A stretch of DNA of 64,000 nt from Gemelliphila palaticanis (lineage in GTDB: Bacteria > Bacillota > Bacilli > Staphylococcales > Gemellaceae): the NCBI GenBank assembly GCA_013415235.1, contig JACBYF010000005.1:1-64000 (forward strand), written 5' to 3'. Position numbers and translations under genes: made by a program. A model generated the notes under the pieces. The model did not search any database, was not told the origin of the DNA, and saw only the letters and a program-made list of their open reading frames with translations. Numbering within the stretch: the stretch's first letter is position 1; each line of letters starts with the position of its first letter. Positions 17,993 to 27,112 of this stretch are shown here, in pieces.

Positions 17993-18811
17993 ATGAAAAT
18001 ACAAACAAATAGAAATTTTGATTATGAAAAAGAACATATTATAAAAAATCATCCAAGCGCAAAGTGTTATAATATAAAATTTAAGGCAGAAGATAACTCT
18101 GATTTATTTGGAGAACTATTTATACCAAAAGATACTTGTAAGGGTATATTTATAGAAATACCTGATTACAACGTTGCACCTAAAGATTATTTGAATCTAA
18201 GTAGATATACTATTCATAACTATGCTGTGCTTTCTATTCATGCAAGAGGACAGATAGGAAAGAGTAATAATATGCAAAATTGGTCAGTTTATGCACCACT
18301 TTTAAACACAGATTACTATACATATTTTTATCAAGATGTTATAGATTTTATAACTATTTTAGAAAAAGAAATTCCTAAAAAGCCTATTTATATTTATGGA
18401 GTAGGACAAGGAGCAGCAGTAGGTCTTGTTGCTAGTACATATAAAAACGATGTAAAAAAATTATTTTTATCTAATATAGATATGTGTGATTTTGAGACTA
18501 TATATTATACCAATAAAGATGTAGGTTTTTATGAGCCTATGAGAGAATATTCTAGAAATAATTTTAATAAAGAAGCGGAAATGTTTGAACAATTACAAAA
18601 AATAGACGTTCTAAATTACGCCGAAAAAGTAACAGCAAAATTATATTATGCTCAGTCACAATTAAAGCCTACTACACCACTAGAATGTCAAAATAGATTT
18701 TTAGAATTAATAAAAGACAAAGAAGTACAATATTACAGAAAATTTGAAAAAGAAAATCTTCAAGAATGTTTTTTTGATGAATATATTTTAGAAGTTTTAA
18801 CAGAATTGTAA
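17993..18811 (+). CDS. CE7 esterase paralog lacking the catalytic triad
   Basis: 272 aa, starting 2 bp after its neighbour. It aligns with the upstream esterase across the fold: RGQ is kept (85-87), GVGQG replaces GGSQG, and the C-terminal YRKFEKEN aligns with YRKYAHEN. The nucleophile Ser is Gly138, the acid Asp aligns with Lys225 and the catalytic His with Lys253. All three residues are lost while the frame stays intact. It is probably a pseudoenzyme, perhaps a subunit of the hexamers CE7 enzymes form, or a binding or regulatory protein. Non-triad activity is not excluded. Confidence 0.75.
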   Translation: MKIQTNRNFDYEKEHIIKNHPSAKCYNIKFKAEDNSDLFGELFIPKDTCKGIFIEIPDYNVAPKDYLNLSRYTIHNYAVLSIHARGQIGKSNNMQNWSVYAPLLNTDYYTYFYQDVIDFITILEKEIPKKPIYIYGVGQGAAVGLVASTYKNDVKKLFLSNIDMCDFETIYYTNKDVGFYEPMREYSRNNFNKEAEMFEQLQKIDVLNYAEKVTAKLYYAQSQLKPTTPLECQNRFLELIKDKEVQYYRKFEKENLQECFFDEYILEVLTEL

Positions 18812-18842
18812 AAAAGATTGGATTATTTTCCACTCTTTTTTA
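18811..18842. terminator. Terminator between convergent genes
   Basis: An A6 start, a TGGA/TCCA inner pairing with one mismatch, and a TCTTTTTT end form a hairpin with A/T runs on both sides. It ends both the esterase operon and the DUF1266-like gene. Confidence 0.7.
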
Positions 18843-18864
18843 AGATGTTTAATTTTATTATATA

Positions 18865-20226
18865 TTACAACGATTTTGTTGAAAATTCTTTAACTCTTTT
18901 TGGTATATCGGCAAGAACTTTATTTAGTTTTTCAGTCCATTCATTTTCAATTTGTTTTATTTGTTTTTCTTCCATATTTTTAATATCGTCTTTACTTAAA
19001 CCTATTAAAGAATAATCCATAACTTCTAGCATATCAAATATTTTTCTTCCGTTTAAATAAATATAAGTTCCATTAAAATCTAAGTCTAATTTTGCTTCTA
19101 ATTTAACTTCATTCCAAGGTATTTCAACAACAGTTTTTTTAAATAGCATTTTTTTTTCGAAACTATATACGCATTTTTCAGTAAATAAAGCTAGTATATT
19201 AAGAGATCCGACAAACATTGCAAATATATTTTTGTCATAATATTCATTTAGTTTTGTGTATCTAATCCAATAATCTTCTGTAGATGGTAGACTAGAATAT
19301 TCTTTAGGCATTAATAATGTATCTTGCTCAGATTTAATTGGAGTTACTAACCAGTCTAGTTTATTATTAACTATAGGATCCCATATAACATATTCAGCCA
19401 TTTTACTTAAATAATCATATTTCTCATAATCAATTATATTGTCAGCATCAATACCTTTAATTTCTAGGTATCCTATTAAGTCATTTGATAAGTATTTTAT
19501 ATTATCAGTTCCGCTATATTGAGCCTGTGTTTCTGATGTTTTAGATTTATCTTGCTCGTAATCAGTTCCTAATAATTTAGATAACTCTAATCCTAGATTA
19601 TTTAAATTGTGATCTTTCCAAAATGAAGAATAAGAAAATACATTTATTGAAGATATACAATAACTGTAAATATCTGAAATGAACTCTTCGCTAGTAGTTA
19701 TTGTAAATGATTCTTCAACTACTTGTAATAATTTACCTAAAACACAAGATGATAAATATTGTTCCCAGCTTTGATAATCATTTTTTATTCTTTCAGTATG
19801 TTCTTTGAATAAAGAATTAAAATCTTCTTTTGTAATTAATTCAGCTGCATAAGATTTTGTTAATGTATCTATTATTCTACAATCGTCAAAACCTTGAATA
19901 CCTTTATCTTTAGTCATTGAACTAATTTTTACTATAGTTTCTCTTGTGTTTAAATTTTCTATGCCAGATATTATTTCTTCTATAATATTATTGTTAATCT
20001 GGAAATCTCCATTTTGTAATTTGTTTAATGTATCTGTAAGAGTATATTTATCAACAATTCCAAAATTGTTTTTAATACTGTTTTTTACTAAATTCCTTGT
20101 ATTTGTATTTATGCCTGGCATAATAATTGAAAATAAATTATTTTTTATTATATTTTCATTTAACCTAATTAAAAAACTATCTTCAAATCTATAGGGTGCA
20201 CATAATAGTACGTATTCTGAAATCAT
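18865..20226 (-). CDS. DUF1266-like protein
   Basis: 453 aa, cytoplasmic, no membrane helix. The segment with GFDDCRIIDTLTKSYAAELITKEDF followed by SWEQYLSSCVLGKLLQ resembles the DUF1266 pattern (an Asp-Arg start, then a trailing SW-x-Y-x-LG-R). The C-terminal 130 residues (from about 320) have a beta-rich stretch like a PH-type or GRAM-type domain (KMLFKKTVVEIPWNEVKLEA). Monocistronic and with no clear link to the sialic acid genes around it. Function unknown. Confidence 0.6.
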   Translation of the reverse strand: MISEYVLLCAPYRFEDSFLIRLNENIIKNNLFSIIMPGINTNTRNLVKNSIKNNFGIVDKYTLTDTLNKLQNGDFQINNNIIEEIISGIENLNTRETIVKISSMTKDKGIQGFDDCRIIDTLTKSYAAELITKEDFNSLFKEHTERIKNDYQSWEQYLSSCVLGKLLQVVEESFTITTSEEFISDIYSYCISSINVFSYSSFWKDHNLNNLGLELSKLLGTDYEQDKSKTSETQAQYSGTDNIKYLSNDLIGYLEIKGIDADNIIDYEKYDYLSKMAEYVIWDPIVNNKLDWLVTPIKSEQDTLLMPKEYSSLPSTEDYWIRYTKLNEYYDKNIFAMFVGSLNILALFTEKCVYSFEKKMLFKKTVVEIPWNEVKLEAKLDLDFNGTYIYLNGRKIFDMLEVMDYSLIGLSKDDIKNMEEKQIKQIENEWTEKLNKVLADIPKRVKEFSTKSL

Positions 20227-20450
20227 TGTATTACCTCCAATATTATATTTATTTATACTATATCATAATATTGTATACTAGTCTAATATATTTATACTAG
20301 GTTATGACATAGTACGGTAAGGAAAGTAAAAAATAATAAAACCTGCATAATATAGTAGTAAGAGTTATTAAATGTTACAGAGATACTTATTAAAATTAAT
20401 ATTTTAAACTACATATAAATTACGTTAAAATGCAGAAATTTTAAAAATGA

Positions 20451-20510
20451 AACTGAAACAAAAAATATATAATGAACGTATAAGTTATTTTTCTAATTTT
20501 TGTTTCAGTT
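20451..20510. repeat. 14-bp inverted repeat with 32-base loop
   Basis: 20451-20464 and 20497-20510 are perfect reverse complements (AACTGAAACAAAAA). A 21-codon ATG ORF (20447-20512) fills the structure but lacks a ribosome binding site. The rest of the gap 20227-20623 is AT-rich. A lone TAGGAGGT (20542-20549) is followed only by a 5-codon GTG ORF. It may be the terminator for the regulator gene ending at 20624. Confidence 0.6.
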
Positions 20511-20623
20511 AATTCTAATTTAGGTTACTTTTTCATTATTATAGGAGGTTTAGGTGTTTGTGATAATTTAATACTTTTCGATGTATTATAGATAAAAATC
20601 TAAAATAATTAAATTTTTTTTTT

Positions 20624-21499
20624 TTATTTTGTTTCATACTTTATTTTATCATTTATAAATTTTTTAAGTTGTAAAGAGAAGTCTATCATTTTAAAGTTAT
20701 TGTTTATGTTAAATATAATTAACGCCTGTTCACAATAAACAAGAGATTCTTCATACATTTTTTCATCACAAAGAATAGAAGATTTTAAAATAATTAAATC
20801 CCCTAAAAAACGTAATATTCCATTACTAACAGATAGTTCTATACCTTTATTTGCTAAATCTAAAGCAAGTTTATTTTTGTCGGTAAAAGAGCATAGTCGC
20901 GCGTATGTATAGTAATATTTATTATGTAAAATACTATCTGATGTATTGTCTATGTATTTTTCTATTTTTTCTATGTAATTATAAGAAATGTTATAGTCCT
21001 CTTTTTCCATATATAAACCGGCTAATGCTAAGTAAATTCTACTAAATAAATCTTTATTATTGTAATGAATTTGTTTCATTTCATTTATAGTATTTTCTAG
21101 TAGTTCTATTTTGTTGTTATTATGAATTATTGCATTAACATATTTAAAGAAAAAAAATTCATATTTAGATATCGAATTTATACCTTTAATATTATCAATT
21201 ATTATTTTTATAGTTTCGTAATCTCGTTTTTCTAATAAGTCCTTTATTTTATTAATGTTTATAAAATAATTATAATTATTTTTGGCAGGTTCTAATCCAA
21301 AAAGATTTATTATAACATCAGTAGGTATGTTTAATTTTTTTACTATATTTATGAAAATATCAATAGTAGGAAAAACTCCTTCTTTTTCTATCTTGCTTAT
21401 TATAGATTGAGCACAAATCCCATTCGCTAATTCTTTTTGAGTTAAATTATTTTTTAAACGATATTCTTTTATTGTTTTAGATAATGAATCATTAATCAT
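20624..21499 (-). CDS. RRNPP/Rgg-type HTH-TPR transcriptional regulator
   Basis: 291 aa. An N-terminal HTH_3 domain (about 8-62: LSKTIKEYRLKNNLTQKEL, then QSIISKIEKEG) is followed by about 200 residues of helix pairs rich in Tyr and Asn, resembling TPR units of PlcR/Rgg-like peptide-sensing regulators. It is divergent from an MFS transporter gene whose promoter contains two perfect palindromes. I could not find a convincing signalling-peptide gene next to it, so peptide control is an inference from architecture. It may simply be a repressor of the transporter. Confidence 0.75.
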   Translation of the reverse strand: MINDSLSKTIKEYRLKNNLTQKELANGICAQSIISKIEKEGVFPTIDIFINIVKKLNIPTDVIINLFGLEPAKNNYNYFININKIKDLLEKRDYETIKIIIDNIKGINSISKYEFFFFKYVNAIIHNNNKIELLENTINEMKQIHYNNKDLFSRIYLALAGLYMEKEDYNISYNYIEKIEKYIDNTSDSILHNKYYYTYARLCSFTDKNKLALDLANKGIELSVSNGILRFLGDLIILKSSILCDEKMYEESLVYCEQALIIFNINNNFKMIDFSLQLKKFINDKIKYETK

Positions 21500-21575
21500 A
21501 AGGTATAATTATCTCCTATTTTTGTACAATTTAATTATACTATAAAAAACAAACAAAAAACATTTAATCAAAAAA

Positions 21576-21627
21576 AAGATATAATATCTTAAATGAGATT
21601 GACTTTCTTAAGAAAGTTTTTTATAAT
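21576..21627 (+). promoter_or_regulatory. MFS promoter with two palindromic operators
   Basis: TTGACT (21599-21604), 17 bp, TATAAT (21622-21627). The spacer holds a perfect 16-bp palindrome ACTTTCTTAAGAAAGT (21602-21617) that overlaps the -35. A second palindrome, AAGATATAATATCTT (7-1-7, 21576-21590), lies just upstream. These are candidate binding sites for the divergent regulator. Confidence 0.75.
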
Positions 21628-21673
21628 GAATAAAACTACTATTTTATTATTTGTTTAAAAAAGGAGGTTTATT

Positions 21674-22882
21674 ATGAAATGGTATAATTACAAAAATTTT
21701 AGAAATCTTATTTTAGGAAAGTCTTTTTTAAATATAGGAGATAGTTTTTATTTCATTGCTATATCTATAGGTCTAGTTACCGTTTATAATATTGATGTAA
21801 GTAGTTTATCTTTATTTGCACTTTTAGGAATGTTACCCAAAGTTTTTGCATTTTTATACGGTAGTTATATAGATAATATTAAAAATAAAAAAATAGCTTT
21901 AATAACTACACAAACCACACATATATTTGTAGTATTAGCTATTATTATAACTTTATATTTAAAACTTGATATTTATTACATATATTTTTTAAATATAATA
22001 TTTAGTTTAGTAAACACGGTTCAAGCTAGTTTACAAGTTAGTTTTGTTTCAGAAACATTAGAATATAAAGAAGATTTAATAAATAAGTCGGTAGATATTC
22101 AATATTTTACTACCAATACATTAGATATTATATCTAACTTTGTAGTATCTCTTTTATTAGGTTTTCTATCTTACTTGATTGTTTTAGAGTTAAGTATTCC
22201 ATTTTTTGTCTTTTCTATATTTTTCTTCTCAAAAATATTTATTAAAAAGCAAAGTATAAATAATGAAATTAGCGAAGAACAAAATTATGAAGATGAAGAA
22301 CAATCACATACTACAAAAGATTTATTAAAACATTTTAGAGATAAAAAGAAAGCATCTTTTATAGTTAGTAGTGAAGCATTTTTAAGTGGTATGACAGATA
22401 TGTTAATAACCCTTATACCAATATATTTAGTACTGATTAATATAGATATAAAATGGCTAGGGTTGGTAGTAGCAACGCAAAGAGCAGCAGATTTTTTAGG
22501 GGCAATGGTAGCTCCTTATGTTAAAATGAAAATAGATAAGTTTTTTATGTTAGATTATATTTTAACAGGTACTATGTTTGTTTTAATTTTTATACTTGAT
22601 AATATTTATTTAAAACTTATTTTATTTTTCTTTTCATTTTTAATAATAGGAATTTCAGGAAACTTTTTTGAAAAAATGATTTATAAATACTATGATTACA
22701 ATAAATTAGCAGGTATTCATACTGTAGTAACTACTTTATATTCATTTTTTGGAATTATCTTTTTATTAATTCCGATGATTTATAGTAACATTGTAGTTTT
22801 AGGAATAACTTTTAATGTAATAACAGTATTATTTGGATTAATATTATTATTCTTTAAAAAAGAAGATAACGAAAATATTTAA
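21674..22882 (+). CDS. MFS transporter
   Basis: 402 aa, about twelve membrane helices, with the long charged loop (about 195-215) typical between the two MFS halves. Opening WYNYKNFRNLILGKSFLNIGDSFYF resembles drug or macrolide-type exporters (MFS_3/MefA-like group). GGAGG lies 8 bp before ATG. Regulated by the promoter and palindromes upstream and probably by the divergent HTH-TPR protein. Substrate unknown. Confidence 0.82.
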   Translation: MKWYNYKNFRNLILGKSFLNIGDSFYFIAISIGLVTVYNIDVSSLSLFALLGMLPKVFAFLYGSYIDNIKNKKIALITTQTTHIFVVLAIIITLYLKLDIYYIYFLNIIFSLVNTVQASLQVSFVSETLEYKEDLINKSVDIQYFTTNTLDIISNFVVSLLLGFLSYLIVLELSIPFFVFSIFFFSKIFIKKQSINNEISEEQNYEDEEQSHTTKDLLKHFRDKKKASFIVSSEAFLSGMTDMLITLIPIYLVLINIDIKWLGLVVATQRAADFLGAMVAPYVKMKIDKFFMLDYILTGTMFVLIFILDNIYLKLILFFFSFLIIGISGNFFEKMIYKYYDYNKLAGIHTVVTTLYSFFGIIFLLIPMIYSNIVVLGITFNVITVLFGLILLFFKKEDNENI

Positions 22883-22885
22883 AAT

Positions 22886-22926
22886 AAAAAGCTAAAATCA
22901 ACAAGAAATATTGATTTTAGCTTTTT
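22886..22926. terminator. Bidirectional terminator
   Basis: A perfect 16-bp stem (22886-22901 with 22911-22926) with A/T flanks. It ends the MFS gene and the long minus-strand nanE operon. Confidence 0.92.
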
Positions 22927-22939
22927 TATTTATAACTAT

Positions 22940-23239
22940 TTATCTACTTTTTAGTTTTATTTTTATTCGTCTATAAGCGTATATAATTAAATTCATTAAA
23001 ATACTTGCGAATACTACCGGAATATATATGTTTAGTACGGATAAGCCTACTTCTTCTCCACTTATCATACTTATATATATTCCTGTACCTAACAATAATA
23101 CAGATACTGCATTTATGATTAGAGGAGATAACCATAATTTTTTAAATGCAATATTTAGCATATGAGTAACAAACCAAGCTCCCAGTATATACCATTTGCT
23201 AAAGGTGTACCAATATGCCATTAAATATAATACTTTCAT
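22940..23239 (-). CDS. Small membrane protein downstream of nanE
   Basis: 99 aa with about three hydrophobic helices and a basic tail (RRIKIKLKSR). Its ATG overlaps the nanE stop (TAATG), so it is translationally coupled. I do not recognise the family. Position as last gene of the transporter-nanE operon suggests an accessory role in sialic acid uptake or metabolism, with no sequence motif to prove it. Confidence 0.65.
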   Translation of the reverse strand: MKVLYLMAYWYTFSKWYILGAWFVTHMLNIAFKKLWLSPLIINAVSVLLLGTGIYISMISGEEVGLSVLNIYIPVVFASILMNLIIYAYRRIKIKLKSR

Positions 23240-23928
23240 TATATAGCGTTTATAAACCTTTTAGCAATTTCTTCAGGTCTAGTTATAGCTCCACCAACAA
23301 CAACGCAGTGAGCGCCAGAATCAAGAGCAAGTCTTACTTGATGAGGTTCGTGAATTTTACCTTCAGCTATTACTGGAATTTTAACATTCTCAGATATTGC
23401 TCTTACTAATTCTGGATCAAATTTTTTAGAGTCTGCTGTATATGCTGTGTAACCATTCATTGTAGTTCCTACACAGTCTACACCTGCTTTTTCTGCATAT
23501 ATTGCTTCTTCTAAGTTAGATATATCAGCCATTAATACTATTTCTGGATATTTTGTTTTGATTTCTTTTATGTACTCTGCTACTGTTAAGCCGTCTCCTC
23601 TTTGTCTTAATGTACAATCAAGAGCTATTATTTCGCTTCCTACAGCTACTAGTTCATCTATCTCTTTCATTGTAGCTGTTATGTAAGTGTCATATCCTTC
23701 ATAATTCTTTTTAATTATCCCAATTACAGGTAGTCCTGTTTGTTCTTTTATTTGTTTTATATCTTGTACACCTTGCGCTCTTATGGCTACTGCTCCCGCA
23801 TTTTTTGCTGCTTGTGCCATTAGACTCATTATTCCTCCTTCTGGACGGTATAATGCCTCTCCTTCTAGTGCTTGACAAGATACTATTACTTTTCCTTTTA
23901 TTTTTTCAAATAATTGTTCTTTATTCAT
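23239..23928 (-). CDS. nanE: N-acetylmannosamine-6-phosphate 2-epimerase
   Basis: 229 aa, usual length for this TIM-barrel enzyme. Motifs: VSCQALEGEALY near the start, AVAIRAQG, PVIGIIKK, ALDCTLRQR, VGTTMNGYT, and PVIAEGKIHEP with VVVGGAITRP at the phosphate site. It converts ManNAc-6-P to GlcNAc-6-P, linking the ROK kinase to nagA/nagB. It is translated right after the two permease genes of the first transporter, 3 bp downstream, in one operon headed by msmK. Confidence 0.96.
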   Translation of the reverse strand: MNKEQLFEKIKGKVIVSCQALEGEALYRPEGGIMSLMAQAAKNAGAVAIRAQGVQDIKQIKEQTGLPVIGIIKKNYEGYDTYITATMKEIDELVAVGSEIIALDCTLRQRGDGLTVAEYIKEIKTKYPEIVLMADISNLEEAIYAEKAGVDCVGTTMNGYTAYTADSKKFDPELVRAISENVKIPVIAEGKIHEPHQVRLALDSGAHCVVVGGAITRPEEIAKRFINAI

Positions 23929-23931
23929 ATT

Positions 23932-24762
23932 TTACCCCTTAACTGCTCCTAAAGTTACCCCTTGAGTAAAGTAATTTTGGAAGCAAATAAATACTATTAT
24001 CATAGGTAGAGATGCTAGAGAAGCCCCTGCCATAAGTAGACCGTAGTCGTTAGAGAACTCTTGACCTTGAGCTAGAGCAGCAAGTCCTAATGGTAATGTA
24101 GCCATATCCGGAGTGTTAGAGAAGATTAATTGTGAGAAGTAATCGTTCCAACTAGCTATAAATGTAAAGATAGCTAAAGCTCCGATACCAGGCTTGATTA
24201 TAGGTAAAGCTATGTTAGTGAATGTTTTAAACTCACCACATCCATCAATACGAGCAGATTCTAATAACTCTGTAGGAATACCTTGTGAGAATTGACGCAT
24301 TAGGAATACCCCAAATGGCCATCCAACAGCAGGTAAGATTAGAGCGTAGTATGTATTCATTAGGTTAAATTCAGTTATCAAGTTAAGTAATGGTATTAAA
24401 ATAACTTGTTTTGGTAGAGCCATAGCTGCTACGAACATCATGAATATAATTTGAACTCCTGGGAAGTTTTTCTTAGCTAGAGCATAACCAGCTAAAGCAG
24501 CAGTACTACAAACAAGTATAGTAGTCATACCTGAAATAAATACTGAGTTAAAAAACCATCTTAGAGTATAAGGGTTAAATAACTTCTCATAGTTTTCTAA
24601 AGTAGGAGAAGTTGGCCACCATTCTGGTGGTATTGTGATTGCAACGTCTTGTAACTTAAATGATCCTGATGCAATCCAATAAAAAGGAAATATGAAGAAA
24701 ATTGTTAGTCCTAGAAGAATAATCATAGACACAATTTTAAATATACTTATTTTATTTTTCAC
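23932..24762 (-). CDS. CUT1 sugar ABC transporter permease (MalG type), transporter 1
   Basis: 276 aa, six helices. The EAA coupling loop is visible as ESARIDGCGEFKTFTNIALPIIKPG. It forms the membrane channel with the 24775 gene and is energised by MsmK-type ATPase. The order msmK-binding protein-permease-permease-nanE resembles satABC plus nanE of streptococci, so sialic acid is the likely substrate. Confidence 0.9.
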   Translation of the reverse strand: MKNKISIFKIVSMIILLGLTIFFIFPFYWIASGSFKLQDVAITIPPEWWPTSPTLENYEKLFNPYTLRWFFNSVFISGMTTILVCSTAALAGYALAKKNFPGVQIIFMMFVAAMALPKQVILIPLLNLITEFNLMNTYYALILPAVGWPFGVFLMRQFSQGIPTELLESARIDGCGEFKTFTNIALPIIKPGIGALAIFTFIASWNDYFSQLIFSNTPDMATLPLGLAALAQGQEFSNDYGLLMAGASLASLPMIIVFICFQNYFTQGVTLGAVKG

Positions 24763-24774
24763 AAAAATAACCTC

Positions 24775-25680
24775 CTAGTCGCTATCCGTAGATAAGAATT
24801 TGAATTGCAGAATAGATATAATTCCGATAATAACAGCAAGAATAATACCCATAGCACTTGCTACACCGTGATCACCGTTTTTAATAGCTGCTTCATAAAC
24901 AAGATACATTATAGTACTTGTTCCGTAATCAGGACCACCAGCAGTAAGAAGTTGAATTAATGCAAATATTTGGAATGAGTTAATTGTAGTAACAACTACT
25001 ATGTAAAGTGTTGTCGGTTTAATTAACGGCCAAGTAATTTTAGTAAATACTTGCCATTTATTTGCTCCATCAATTTCAGATGCTTCTAATAGCTCTTTAG
25101 GAACGTTTCCTAAAGCTGCTACATATAAAATTATAGGTTGCCCTAATGATGTAGTTATAAGTATTGTAATAATTGCGTATAGAGCTGTTTTAGGATTACC
25201 CAGCCAGTCTACATTATCATTAATAACACCGATAGATTTGAATACATAGTTTAGTATTCCATATTGAGGGTGATAAATCCATGCCCAAACAACAGTAACA
25301 GAAACTACTGATGAAATAGCAGGGATGTAGAACACTCCTCTAAAGAATGAACGAACAACTGCATGTTTATTATAAATAGTAACAGCAACGAATATAGAAA
25401 TTAAAACAACTATAGGAACCGCAACTGCAGTAACTATTACTGTATTAACTAGAGATTTCATAAATGGTTCATGAATTGTTGCATTGTTACTACTAAATAA
25501 AAGGTTAGCATAATGTTTTAAACCTACAAATACAGGAGTTTTTTTAGAAAAACTATATAAAGATAGCTCTAAACCTCTTATCATAGGGAATAAAACAAAA
25601 GTGAAGAAAAATAAACACACAGGTAAAATAAAGAAATAACCACTATAGTCTATATACTTTTTTTTCTTAGTTTTTTTCAT
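24775..25680 (-). CDS. CUT1 sugar ABC transporter permease (MalF type), transporter 1
   Basis: 301 aa, six helices, N-terminal KKTKKKKY cytoplasmic start. The EAA loop is EASEIDGANKWQVFTKITWPLIKP. Partner of the 23932 permease, 12 bp apart. A hairpin separates it from the upstream binding-protein gene, which should lower permease expression relative to the binding protein. Confidence 0.9.
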   Translation of the reverse strand: MKKTKKKKYIDYSGYFFILPVCLFFFTFVLFPMIRGLELSLYSFSKKTPVFVGLKHYANLLFSSNNATIHEPFMKSLVNTVIVTAVAVPIVVLISIFVAVTIYNKHAVVRSFFRGVFYIPAISSVVSVTVVWAWIYHPQYGILNYVFKSIGVINDNVDWLGNPKTALYAIITILITTSLGQPIILYVAALGNVPKELLEASEIDGANKWQVFTKITWPLIKPTTLYIVVVTTINSFQIFALIQLLTAGGPDYGTSTIMYLVYEAAIKNGDHGVASAMGIILAVIIGIISILQFKFLSTDSD

Positions 25681-25714
25681 TTTGCCTCCAAATTTAGTTG
25701 ATTTTTGATAATAA

Positions 25715-25746
25715 AACTAGGGATAGAAGCAAGTCTACCCCTAGTT
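25715..25746 (-). terminator. Intercistronic hairpin after binding-protein gene 1
   Basis: Stem of 8 bp plus 4 bp with one A-C mismatch (25715-25726 with 25734-25746). The downstream T run is short (TTTTATTATC), so it should attenuate or protect the 3' end, not stop transcription fully. Confidence 0.55.
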
Positions 25747-25755
25747 GTTAAAAAA

Positions 25756-27072
25756 TTATTTTGCTTCTTCTATAGTTTTGTTAGCGTCTGTAACGAATTT
25801 ATCTAGTCCATCTTTAGGAGTAGTAGTTCCGTTAAGTACACCTTGAACCATATTGAACCAAAGTGGACGCATTTTAGCGTATCCAGGAATAGTGTTGTAG
25901 TATGGTCCGTATTGTGTTGTTAAGCTTTCAGCAAATTTAAGTTCTTCTGAATCGTATAATCCAGTTTCTCCAACTTTAGCTGAGAAGTTACCAGAAGCTA
26001 ATAGAGTACGTTTACCCCAATCTTTATCATTGATCATAAAGTCAATGAATTTTTTAGCTGCTGCAGCTTTGTTAGTATCACCGTTATCGAAGATAGCTGG
26101 TCCTGCAACTAGGTACTCATAAGTAGCTTTTCCACTGCTGTTAGGGAATGGTAAGAATTTATAGTCAAATCCAGAAGCGTGAGAAGCTGCTATACCAGGT
26201 GAGAATAAGATTGTAGAAGCAGCACGTCCAGTTTTGAATGCTTCAAGAGCGTCTTTAGCTTCTAAAGCTACACCTTGTCCTAATAATCCTTCGTCATAAG
26301 CTTTTTTAATCCATTCTAGAGATTTAACTCCGTTCTCATCATTAATTGTATATTTAGTAACATCTTTGTCAGTTATCCAAGAGTTGTATAAGTTAGATAC
26401 GAAAGCACGTGGTCCTTGGTCTCCAGCTTGAGATTTAGTGTAGAATAAAGCTGGTGTGATTTCTGAATCTTTTTCTTTAACTGCTTTTAAGAATTTTTCA
26501 TACTCTTCAACAGTCCAGTTTCTTCCTTCTTTGTTAAGTGGAAGTAGGTCAGTAACTCCTAATTTATCAGTAAGGTCTTTGTTAACACCCATTAAGAATG
26601 GAGCTATACCTTGTGGATACATATAAAGTTTTCCATCGTAAGAAGATGCTTTTACAGCTGCATCAGCTAATTTAGATTTATCTACGTCTTCTAATGGTAC
26701 TAATAAGTCTTTAGAAGCCCAAGCTATAACACGTCCTGGAGCGTCATAAATAACGTCTGGAGCAGTTTTTGATTGAATAGCTGTTTCTATTTTAGCTGGT
26801 CCATCAGTAAATTCTATCTTTTGATAGTTAACTTTAATGTTTGGATATTTTTCTTGGAATGCTTTAATAAGTGCTGCATCGTAGTCTTCTGTTTTAGTAA
26901 ACTCTTTATCTTTAGTAAATTGTGGGAAGTTCCAGTATGTAATTTCCACATTTGCTTTTTCGTCTACAGCAGTATTAGAAGATGCTTTTTCATCGCTCTT
27001 ACCAACACATCCTGAAAGAACAACAGCTGAAGCAGCTGCCATAGTTAAAACTTTAAGAAATTTTTTACTCAT
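25756..27072 (-). CDS. Sugar-binding lipoprotein, transporter 1 (SatA-like)
   Basis: 438 aa. The signal peptide ends in VVLSGC (Cys22), a lipobox. The mature part is a cluster B extracellular solute-binding protein: ITYWNFPQF start, YPNIKVNYQKIEF and a C-terminal MVQGVLNGTTTPKDGLD segment. It would present sialic acid (or a related sugar) to the two permeases. The SatA assignment rests on gene order with nanE and general resemblance, not on residue-level ligand evidence. Confidence 0.87.
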   Translation of the reverse strand: MSKKFLKVLTMAAASAVVLSGCVGKSDEKASSNTAVDEKANVEITYWNFPQFTKDKEFTKTEDYDAALIKAFQEKYPNIKVNYQKIEFTDGPAKIETAIQSKTAPDVIYDAPGRVIAWASKDLLVPLEDVDKSKLADAAVKASSYDGKLYMYPQGIAPFLMGVNKDLTDKLGVTDLLPLNKEGRNWTVEEYEKFLKAVKEKDSEITPALFYTKSQAGDQGPRAFVSNLYNSWITDKDVTKYTINDENGVKSLEWIKKAYDEGLLGQGVALEAKDALEAFKTGRAASTILFSPGIAASHASGFDYKFLPFPNSSGKATYEYLVAGPAIFDNGDTNKAAAAKKFIDFMINDKDWGKRTLLASGNFSAKVGETGLYDSEELKFAESLTTQYGPYYNTIPGYAKMRPLWFNMVQGVLNGTTTPKDGLDKFVTDANKTIEEAK

Positions 27073-27112
27073 TATTGAGTCCTCCTATAAATAATATTTT
27101 TTATTTTAATTT

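Noticed and set aside
20544..20571. TAGGAGGT site with a GTG ORF as a possible RRNPP signal peptide
   Set aside because: The ORF has only five codons and no export-type sequence.
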